Positions 1 to 5,045 of a stretch of 5,045 nt of DNA are shown here, piece by piece. How positions within the stretch are numbered: the first letter of the stretch is position 1; every line of letters begins with the position of its first letter. The stretch lies in NCBI GenBank assembly GCA_028284845.1, contig JANQQY010000663.1, positions 1-5,045 of the forward strand, written 5' to 3'. The notes beneath the pieces are model-generated. The model was not told the origin of the DNA. It searched no databases and worked only from the letters and a program-made list of their open reading frames with translations. A program made the position numbers and the translations under genes. The stretch is from Spirochaetales bacterium. GTDB lineage: Bacteria > Spirochaetota > Spirochaetia > DSM-27196 > SLST01.

Positions 1-11
1 CCCACGTCAGT

Positions 12-1304
12 TTAGCGGCTTGAGTCGTTCGCTGCGACCCATGCCTCATACTCTGCTGCGACCTCGTCAGGAGTCTTGTTCCCGAACATCATCTCCTGGA
101 TCGCAGGGTGAAGAACACCCATTCCCTCTGCGTCCATCACACCATCGATGACGTAGCCACCGGGCGTGGTGTTGAGGAATCCTGCGAGCTGCGACAGGAG
201 TGGCGGGATGTCAGAAGGGAGGGCGATCTGGACAGCGGGGAGCCATCCCTGACCAGCCTTGATCTCCGATCCAACAGGACCCGCGAAGAAGTAGATCCAC
301 TCCCACGCGGCGTCTGCGATCTCACCTTCAAGTTCCGCGTTCATGCCGATACCGGTCCCGGCGATGATCGCCGAGCTGGCGGGGATGGCTTCGCTGCCGG
401 AGAGCGCTGGGAAGACGTTGTAGTCAACGTAGGTGTAGGCATCTTCCGGCATGAGGCTCACGAGTTCGTTCGTTCGCCATCCACCGTCGATGAAGTAGAC
501 TGCCTGGCCGGTCGAGAAGGCAGTGAGCGCTTCGCCGTAGGCTGCCTGATTCACACCGGGTGAGAACATGTCGGCGTCGTTCAGATCGACGATGACCTGA
601 AGGGCGTCCACGAACTCGTCGTCTTCAAAGCTTGCTGAACCGGTGCGTGCTGCGTCCAACCAGTCGCGTCCACCCGTGCGAGCAACGAGGGCGCTCAGGA
701 AGGTGCTCTGCATCTGCCAGCCGTCACCATTGTCCATCGCGATGGGGATGTATCCGGCGTCGCGGATCGTGTCGCCCTGAGCGATGAGCTCTTCAACGGT
801 CGCCGGGAACTCAAGTCCAAGCTCGTCCAGAAGCTGTGCGTTGGTGAACATAACGTGAGTTGCCGTAACCTGCTCGGGTAGCTCCCACATCTCACCGTTC
901 GGTCCTTGCGGCGCAACAGCGGCAGGTGCAAACTGATCGGCTACCTCATCAACCCATGGGCTCAGATCTTTGATAAGGCCTGCGCCCGTCACGTACCCGG
1001 TTCGCTTGCCCGGCCAGAGGAACATGACGTCCGGAAGCTGACCGGCAACCGCCATCGCCTGAAGTTTGTCGTGGTAGGGTTCGTTGAAAAGGAACTCAAA
1101 CTCGAGCGTGATGTCTGGGTTCGCGGCCTCCCAACCCGCCATCAGTTCGTCCCAGTTGGACGTGGTGATCTCATTCGTGAGATCGAGGTAGTGATACGCC
1201 TGAAGCGTGATGCCATCGTCCGAGCCGGCTTCGGTCTCGCCGGTTGCGAACGCTGCACCTGCTGCAACGAGCAGGCACGTCAGAATGATCAGACCATTTC
1301 TCAT
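12..1304 (-). CDS. Extracellular solute-binding protein of a sugar ABC transporter (SBP family 1)
   Basis: This is a periplasmic substrate-capture subunit of an ABC importer, probably for a sugar or oligosaccharide, that hands its ligand to membrane permeases not seen here. The 430-residue length is normal for the family. Residues 1-20 form a signal peptide (MRNG, a hydrophobic core, then AFA) with likely cleavage before TGETEAG. The only cysteine there (C10) sits in the hydrophobic core and makes no lipobox, so the protein looks secreted rather than lipidated. The mature part has the usual family features: an early WDELMAGWEAANPDI helix region, PYHDKLQAMAVAGQLPDV around residues 76-93, the hinge-like segment YFIDGGW, and a C-terminal KTPDEVAAEYEAWV helix. 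The ATG is supported by AGGAGG five bases upstream (1310-1315). The gene follows the ROK repressor gene on the same strand after 28 bp, so they are probably cotranscribed. The exact ligand cannot be read from the sequence. Confidence 0.93.
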   Translation of the reverse strand: MRNGLIILTCLLVAAGAAFATGETEAGSDDGITLQAYHYLDLTNEITTSNWDELMAGWEAANPDITLEFEFLFNEPYHDKLQAMAVAGQLPDVMFLWPGKRTGYVTGAGLIKDLSPWVDEVADQFAPAAVAPQGPNGEMWELPEQVTATHVMFTNAQLLDELGLEFPATVEELIAQGDTIRDAGYIPIAMDNGDGWQMQSTFLSALVARTGGRDWLDAARTGSASFEDDEFVDALQVIVDLNDADMFSPGVNQAAYGEALTAFSTGQAVYFIDGGWRTNELVSLMPEDAYTYVDYNVFPALSGSEAIPASSAIIAGTGIGMNAELEGEIADAAWEWIYFFAGPVGSEIKAGQGWLPAVQIALPSDIPPLLSQLAGFLNTTPGGYVIDGVMDAEGMGVLHPAIQEMMFGNKTPDEVAAEYEAWVAANDSSR

Positions 1305-1309
1305 TGTGG

Positions 1310-1315
1310 CCTCCT
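1310..1315 (-). promoter_or_regulatory. Ribosome-binding site of the solute-binding protein gene
   Basis: On the minus strand this reads AGGAGG and lies five bases before the ATG at 1304. It is a full consensus Shine-Dalgarno sequence, the strongest in the window, and fits a binding protein that must be made in excess over its permeases. It also fixes the start codon. The 5' arm of the hairpin at 1327-1343 is complementary to part of it. Confidence 0.85.
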
Positions 1316-1326
1316 ATTGGTTTTTG

Positions 1327-1343
1327 CCTCCCCTACGGGGAGG
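1327..1343 (-). promoter_or_regulatory. Intercistronic GC-rich hairpin between repressor and binding-protein genes
   Basis: The minus-strand RNA would read CCUCCCC-GUA-GGGGAGG, a perfect 7-bp stem with a three-base loop. It covers the last codons and the TAG stop of the ROK gene (1333-1335) and ends 11 bases before the AGGAGG ribosome-binding site of the next gene. No U-run follows it on either strand (CAAAAACC on the minus, TAACGG on the plus), so it is not a classic terminator. Plausible roles are mRNA stabilisation or processing between cistrons, giving unequal expression, or a translational switch. Such roles are known for intercistronic hairpins upstream of binding-protein genes, but here the role is inferred. 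Confidence 0.5.
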
Positions 1344-2508
1344 TAACGGACGTATACAAGCGCGAGACAAGATCGGTCTCGCTTACGCTGCCTTCCTCCG
1401 CAGCGACCGGGTCAATGCCGGAGAACAGGCCGTCAAGGATCAGGCCTGCGGCCCCGTACGCAACTGACCGCTCCCGGAGCGATGAGAACCGGATTTCACA
1501 CGGTACGGGACCCGGGTACGGCCAGTTTCGGTCGATCTCCTCCTGAATCACCGTCTCTACTTCTGCTTGAAATCGCTCGATATCTCCGCCAAGGAAGAGG
1601 ACATCGAGGTTGAGCGTGTTGACGAACAGTGCGATGTGCCGTGCAAGCTCCCTGAGGAACCGCGCGCGTATCTCATCAACCGTGTCCACAACTCGGAGCT
1701 CGTCTGGCGTGAAGCTGAACTGACCGTTGTGCTCGGGAGCCCGGAGGATGCTTCGGAACTCTCCAGCAGAGCTCCCAGCCCCTCGATAGACAGTCCCTCC
1801 AATACAAAATCCGATGCCCAGCGCGATACGCTCTCGAAGGATTTCGCGATCACTGATCTCGCGGAACTCCACGAGAACAAAGGCGAAGTTCTTGAGCGCA
1901 CGATCGCGATTGAACGCGAGCTCTCCCCAGACACAGCAGTTCGCATCGTTCTCGGGGAGCGCTGGATAGGGAAGACGCGAACCCACTTCTTGTCTGAAAT
2001 CGTAGGGCTTGAGTATTCGGAGCGGAATGGAACTATGGATGATCTGGCCAGGTGCATCGACGATCCCGGATACTCCGACACCTATCCCAAGCGTTCTTCC
2101 GTAGCGTGCGATGTCGGCCTCGGAATGCTCCATGATTTCTTGGATGGATCTGGCAAGATCGATCGTATTGTCCATTCGCTCAGAGCGGCTGAACAGGATG
2201 TCGCCGTGGAGATCGACGCAAACCATCGTGTACGACTCAGGCCGGACTTCCAGCCCAACTACGGTGCCGTAGCTCCGATCCAGAGAGAGGAAGATCGGTT
2301 TGCGGCCGCCCTGCGGCGACGCATCGCCCTCCTCCGTCTCAGCGACGATCCCCTCACGGATGAGATCAGCAACGACATTGGTCACCGTTGACCGATTGAG
2401 ACCAACGGCCTTCGCGATATCAATCCGGCTGATCGCGCGACGCTCCCAGATCTGGCGAAGCACTCGCGCTGTATTCTGAATCCGGGCCCGCCGCGCCGCG
2501 ATCGTCAC
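1333..2508 (-). CDS. ROK-family transcriptional repressor (NagC/XylR type)
   Basis: This is a DNA-binding regulator expected to control the neighbouring transport genes in response to a sugar. It has 391 residues, normal for ROK repressors. Residues about 12-57 form a winged helix-turn-helix (SRIDIAKAVGLNRSTVTNVV as the HTH), followed by the GGRKP linker typical of the family (67-71). The ROK domain follows, with GIGVGVSGIVD (141-151) and the sugar-binding motif END-AN (186-190, PENDANCCVWGE). The phosphate-binding DxGGT motif of ROK kinases is absent, as expected for a repressor. The usual GEiGH reads GEFRS (249-253) and no CxCGxxGC zinc motif follows, so the zinc site is missing. About 15 extra residues (EFREISDREILRERI) precede the GIG motif. 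The start is GTG, with GGGAG ten bases upstream and an in-frame stop at 2551-2553. A palindrome at its promoter suggests autoregulation. The effector sugar is unknown. Confidence 0.93.
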   Translation of the reverse strand: MTIAARRARIQNTARVLRQIWERRAISRIDIAKAVGLNRSTVTNVVADLIREGIVAETEEGDASPQGGRKPIFLSLDRSYGTVVGLEVRPESYTMVCVDLHGDILFSRSERMDNTIDLARSIQEIMEHSEADIARYGRTLGIGVGVSGIVDAPGQIIHSSIPLRILKPYDFRQEVGSRLPYPALPENDANCCVWGELAFNRDRALKNFAFVLVEFREISDREILRERIALGIGFCIGGTVYRGAGSSAGEFRSILRAPEHNGQFSFTPDELRVVDTVDEIRARFLRELARHIALFVNTLNLDVLFLGGDIERFQAEVETVIQEEIDRNWPYPGPVPCEIRFSSLRERSVAYGAAGLILDGLFSGIDPVAAEEGSVSETDLVSRLYTSVTSP

Positions 2509-2518
2509 TACCAGCTCA

Positions 2519-2523
2519 CTCCC
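2519..2523 (-). promoter_or_regulatory. Ribosome-binding site of the ROK repressor gene
   Basis: The minus strand reads GGGAG ten bases before the GTG at 2508. The spacing is slightly long. No other start codon (ATG, GTG or TTG) is in frame between this site and the in-frame TAG at 2551-2553, so the GTG is the most upstream possible start. Confidence 0.55.
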
Positions 2524-2532
2524 AAAAGGTTT

Positions 2533-2550
2533 GTTGATTTTTGAATCAAC
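2533..2550. promoter_or_regulatory. Palindromic operator candidate, probably for the ROK repressor
   Basis: GTTGATT (2533-2539), a four-base spacer TTTG, and AATCAAC (2544-2550) form a perfect 7-bp inverted repeat in an AT-rich stretch. It begins at the transcription start predicted for the ROK gene and ends 24 bases before its GTG. XylR/NagC-type repressors bind AT-rich inverted repeats at or near promoters, so autorepression by blocking initiation or early elongation is the natural reading. It also overlaps the possible -35 of a divergent promoter. Binding by this protein is inferred. A small RNA hairpin in the leader is a less likely alternative, as the stem is AT-rich. Confidence 0.6.
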
Positions 2551-2561
2551 CTATACAGAAT
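2534..2561 (+). promoter_or_regulatory. Weak divergent promoter candidate for the phosphatase-symporter pair
   Basis: The plus strand shows TTGATT (2534-2539; four of six -35 bases), a 16-bp spacer, and CAGAAT (2556-2561; four of six -10 bases). Its elements overlap the left arm of the palindrome and the -10 of the opposing repressor promoter. If real, one repressor-operator complex would shut off both directions. Each half is weak and AT-rich DNA yields such matches by chance, so this is tentative. I found no better plus-strand promoter between 2509 and 2635. Confidence 0.25.
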
Positions 2562-2584
2562 AGCATGATTGCGCTGCTTGTCAA
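2557..2584 (-). promoter_or_regulatory. Sigma-70-type promoter of the ROK-binding protein operon
   Basis: On the minus strand there is a perfect -35 TTGACA (2579-2584), a 16-bp spacer, and a -10 TATTCT (2557-2562; four of six consensus bases). Transcription should start near 2550, giving a leader of about 42 bases before the GTG at 2508. The predicted start coincides with the edge of the GTTGATT/AATCAAC palindrome. The gene, promoter and operator are in coherent order, which raises confidence beyond the hexamer match alone. Confidence 0.6.
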
Positions 2585-2635
2585 CAGAACCGACTCACTT
2601 CCACGCTCTTCTTTCCTCGCGTAGCCAGGTCATCT

Positions 2636-3727
2636 TTGCTACGATGCGCCGTGATTCGCGCCTTCGCTCACTCGGCATATGCACCCGAAAGCAAGATTGC
2701 TCACAGCACCCGTGACGATCGCAGTAGGGGCGTGGATCAGGCGGAACGTGAACCGGAGATGCCCACTGAACCGGGCGAGGAGTACGAGGTGCGGGAGATT
2801 TCCGGGTCGTCTGCTCGCTGCGTATCCAAGTCGGGTGCACAGGGATGGGTCCCGCTTGAGCGGCTGGACATCGAGGATGATTCTGCTGGCAGGGTACGCC
2901 GCAGGATGATCCCCGGAGCAGAGCAGTCACGGGGCGGCGTGGGCCGGCACCTGATGCTAAGCGGTGCGAGCAACGTTCGTGATCTTGGAGGCTACTTCAC
3001 GAAAGAGGGCAGAAGGGTGCGACGCGGACTCCTCTATCGCGCAGATTCCCTCGCCAAACTCACCCGGACCGACCTTCGAATCCTGGCGGGCAGAGGTCTC
3101 TCGACGGTCGTTGACTTCCGTGAGGAGTACGAAGTGAGTCGCGCACCGGACCGAGTTCCCCCGGGAGCCATGCGCCACTGGATCCCGGTCAATGTGGGCG
3201 GTGAGGATATCCGCGAGGAGCTACGGAACGTCATCCGTGGCACATCTCGTAGCGACACCTCTCAGATGCTCGTAGAGGTGGGGAAGGCCTTCGTCATAGA
3301 TCATGCGGACGCATTCGCCAGCTGGTTCCGACTCCTTCTTACCGGCGAGGAGCCGACGCCGCATCTCTTTCATTGCTCCGCGGGAAAGGACCGAACCGGT
3401 TTCGCTGCCGCCGTGATGCTTCTGATGCTCGGTGTGCCAGTCGAGTCGGTCACCTACGACTACCTTGCCACGAATCGATTCCTCACCCGTTTCGTCCAAT
3501 CCACCATACGCAAAGTCCAAATTGCCGCGCTCTCCAGGAGAAAAGCCGAGTTCGTTCGGCCACTGCTCATTGCAGACGAACGCTATCTCCGCGCTTCGAT
3601 CGACACCCTCAACGCGAAGTTTGGATCGGTAGACGGCTTTGCACGGCACGGCCTTGCCCTCTCTGCGGACGACGTTGGGGAGCTCCGCAGGCGGTTTCTG
3701 GAATCGACAACCCGAACGGATTCCTAA
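2636..3727 (+). CDS. PtpB/LipA-like protein tyrosine phosphatase (CxxGKDR family) with SH3-like N-terminal segment
   Basis: This is a cysteine-dependent phosphatase of the Y_phosphatase3 type. The signature loop HCSAGKDRTG (246-255) gives nucleophile C247 and phosphate-binding R253; the K251-D252 pair marks the group of Mycobacterium PtpB and Listeria LipA, which can act on phosphotyrosine, phosphoserine/threonine and phosphoinositides. The domain opens with SGASNVRDLGGY (109-120), followed by RRGLLYRADSLAKL. Members normally begin near that point, so the first 100 or so residues are extra. Residues 46-78 (GEEYEVREISG, then GAQGWVPLERL) resemble the second half of a bacterial SH3 domain. The start is uncertain: TTG 2636 has AGG six bases upstream; GTG 2732 and ATG 2759 are in frame but have poorly spaced ribosome sites. 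Starting at ATG 2954 would leave only the catalytic domain. No signal peptide is visible. The symporter gene follows after 26 bp. The substrate is unknown. Confidence 0.85.
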   Translation: MLRCAVIRAFAHSAYAPESKIAHSTRDDRSRGVDQAEREPEMPTEPGEEYEVREISGSSARCVSKSGAQGWVPLERLDIEDDSAGRVRRRMIPGAEQSRGGVGRHLMLSGASNVRDLGGYFTKEGRRVRRGLLYRADSLAKLTRTDLRILAGRGLSTVVDFREEYEVSRAPDRVPPGAMRHWIPVNVGGEDIREELRNVIRGTSRSDTSQMLVEVGKAFVIDHADAFASWFRLLLTGEEPTPHLFHCSAGKDRTGFAAAVMLLMLGVPVESVTYDYLATNRFLTRFVQSTIRKVQIAALSRRKAEFVRPLLIADERYLRASIDTLNAKFGSVDGFARHGLALSADDVGELRRRFLESTTRTDS

Positions 3728-3753
3728 CACGATTCACATATTCTGGCCCACGC

Positions 3754-5045
3754 ATGAAGAGCAAGACTGAGACCGGTATCCTCGAACGTTCAAGCTATGC
3801 CTTCTACTTCGTTGGCCAGAACGTGGTGTACGAGCTGATCCAAGGCTATCTGCTTATGTTCTACGTGAGCTACTTGCAGATCAACCCGATCCTGGTTGGA
3901 GGCGTATTCCTCGCGGTCAGGATCTGGGACGCCGTCAACGACCCGCTGATCGGCGTTATGATGGACCGCCACCGCTTCAAGAGATCGCGCTTCAAGGGGT
4001 GGCTCTCACTGACCACATTTGTCATGCCGGCAGCCACCTTCCTGCTCTTCTTGACCCCCCACACCGCATCTATGGGGGTCAAGATCGGCCTAATGATCGG
4101 AACCTATGTCCTCTGGGACATCTTCTACACGGCGAGCGAAGTCCCCAGCTTCGCCGTTTCGACGACCATGGCAAACACCGAGCGGGAACGAACGCTCTTG
4201 CTTGCACTCTCGCAGATTGGAAGCGTAGCGGGAACGGCGCTCGGTATGGGTATTGCCTTCTTCTTCCTCGCGGACGGTGTGGACGCGGTCAACTGGATCG
4301 CCTTCGCCCTCGTGCCCTCCCTCTTTGCCGTCCTGGTCATGGTTCCACAGATCTTCACGGTTCGGGAGCGCCACATCCCGCTGCCGGACAGGGGCGTCTC
4401 TCTGGGACGAATGATAAAGGAGGTCCTCCGGAACGATCAGCACTTCATTATGATGGCGCTCTTTGCGTCGCAGGCGTTCCTCAACGCCGGGAGCGTCTTC
4501 GCAGTCTACGTTGCGGAGTCGTTCTACGGCGACGCGCAGCTTGCCCAGGTGACCGGCGTCTTCTCTCTCATTGGGATCATGGGTCTTGGCTCACTGACCA
4601 CGAGAATCGTGAGCCGATGGGGAAAGCGTCGCTACCTGGAGATCAGCATGCTGCTCTGCATCGTCCTGTCGGTCCCAATCTTCTTTATCCCGGGTACCCA
4701 ACCAATCGTTGCGATGGTCTTTGTTGGAGCCCGGACGATCGCACTCGTGGTGACGAGTCTGCTCAGGCCGATGTTCACCGCCGACTGCATCGAGTACGGA
4801 CAGCACAAGACAGGCGTTCGGTCGGAATCCGCCGCCTTCGCCGTCCAGACGTTTTTCAACAAAACCGGTGACGCGATCGGCACCTCGCTCGGCGCCTTTG
4901 TGCTGGGGATCGCCCTCTTTGACGAGACCATTCCGCTGGCCCAGCAATCGGAGGAAACCATTCGCTTTCTCTGGCTCGCCTATATCATCCTGCCGATGCT
5001 GATGGCCGCGATCATGTATCTGGGACCAAAGCTCTTCTACAAGCT
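3754..5045 (+). CDS. GPH-family (MelB-like) sugar:cation symporter, 3' end beyond the window
   Basis: This is an inner-membrane major-facilitator protein that imports a glycoside, pentose or hexuronide with a cation. The frame stays open to the window end (430 codons), and about 30-60 residues are probably missing. The family signature is clear: R56-x-W-D59-A-V-N-D63-P-L-I-G, aligning with MelB R52, D55 and D59 of the cation site. At the MelB D124 position (DIP) this protein has E129 (SEVP). Near the C-terminal half, EYGQHKTG (347-354), SESAAFAVQTFF and K370 line up with the MelB EYK, CES-Y-VQT and K377 region. Several long hydrophobic segments alternate with charged loops such as NTERERT. 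The ATG has no recognisable Shine-Dalgarno sequence, and no in-frame start lies between it and the phosphatase stop 26 bp upstream, so translation may depend on the upstream gene. The sugar cannot be deduced. Confidence 0.93.
   Translation, partial: MKSKTETGILERSSYAFYFVGQNVVYELIQGYLLMFYVSYLQINPILVGGVFLAVRIWDAVNDPLIGVMMDRHRFKRSRFKGWLSLTTFVMPAATFLLFLTPHTASMGVKIGLMIGTYVLWDIFYTASEVPSFAVSTTMANTERERTLLLALSQIGSVAGTALGMGIAFFFLADGVDAVNWIAFALVPSLFAVLVMVPQIFTVRERHIPLPDRGVSLGRMIKEVLRNDQHFIMMALFASQAFLNAGSVFAVYVAESFYGDAQLAQVTGVFSLIGIMGLGSLTTRIVSRWGKRRYLEISMLLCIVLSVPIFFIPGTQPIVAMVFVGARTIALVVTSLLRPMFTADCIEYGQHKTGVRSESAAFAVQTFFNKTGDAIGTSLGAFVLGIALFDETIPLAQQSEETIRFLWLAYIILPMLMAAIMYLGPKLFYK

Noticed and set aside
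1327..1343. Rho-independent terminator at the CCTCCCC/GGGGAGG hairpin
   Set aside because: Neither strand has a T-run after the stem. The minus-strand flank is CAAAAACC and the plus-strand flank is TAACGG.
906..1346. A 146-codon plus-strand open frame
   Set aside because: It is antisense to the N-terminal part of the solute-binding protein, whose signal peptide and ribosome site identify the real gene.
1567..2391. A 274-codon plus-strand open frame
   Set aside because: It lies wholly antisense to the ROK gene, which has clear motifs. Its translation shows no recognisable domain and is rich in the charged residues expected from the complement of a GC-rich gene.
2508..2518. Micro-ORF GTG AGC TGG TAG overlapping the repressor GTG start
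   Set aside because: It overlaps the start as TAGTG, which could suggest coupling, but it is only three codons, has no properly spaced ribosome site, and is easily produced by chance.
2679..2909. A 76-codon plus-strand frame with a mildly hydrophobic start (MHPKARLLTAPVTIAVGAW)
   Set aside because: It could be read as a short secreted peptide or as the frameshifted N-terminus of the phosphatase, but it has no clear ribosome site, turns into arginine-rich low-information sequence, and the phosphatase frame shows an SH3-like pattern over the same bases.
3221..3730. A 169-codon minus-strand open frame
   Set aside because: It is antisense to the phosphatase catalytic region, including HCSAGKDRTG, and has no recognisable features of its own.
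3999..4871. A 290-codon plus-strand open frame
   Set aside because: It overlaps the symporter gene in another frame. The symporter frame carries the GPH motifs and membrane segments, while this one is rich in arginine, glycine and histidine with no domain.

Overview
The window looks like a chromosomal carbohydrate-uptake locus from a moderately GC-rich bacterium, most likely a spirochaete (Spirochaetaceae-like). The taxonomic clue is the solute-binding protein: its type I signal peptide ends in AFA and is followed at once by TGETEAG, a mature start I associate with spirochaetal ABC sugar-binding proteins. This is recall of a family pattern, not a search result.

Layout. The window holds four protein-coding genes in two divergent pairs around a 127-bp AT-rich intergenic region (2509-2635). 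Leftward (minus strand), a ROK-family (NagC/XylR-type) repressor gene (2508-1333) is followed after 28 bp by a gene for a secreted extracellular solute-binding protein of a sugar ABC transporter (1304-12). The rest of that operon, presumably the permeases, would lie beyond the left edge. Rightward (plus strand), a PtpB/LipA-like CxxGKDR phosphatase gene (about 2636-3727) is followed after 26 bp by a gene for a GPH-family (MelB-like) sugar:cation symporter (3754 onward), which runs off the right edge about 430 residues in.

Control. The repressor has a readable promoter on the minus strand: TTGACA, 16 bp, TATTCT. A perfect 7-bp inverted repeat (GTTGATT-4-AATCAAC, 2533-2550) lies at the predicted transcription start, as expected for an autoregulatory ROK operator. 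A weaker plus-strand promoter can be drawn through the same palindrome, so one operator could control both pairs. Between the repressor stop and the binding-protein ribosome-binding site lies a GC-rich hairpin whose 5' arm could instead pair with the Shine-Dalgarno sequence.

How the genes fit together (inference): the repressor would sense a sugar, the ABC binding protein and the symporter would import it or related sugars, and the phosphatase may act on a phosphorylated protein, lipid or metabolite in the same response. I see no RNA genes, mobile elements, CRISPR arrays or defence system. The most unusual items are the SH3-like N-terminal extension on the phosphatase, the degenerate ROK domain (no zinc motif, plus an inserted segment), and the operator and hairpin architecture.
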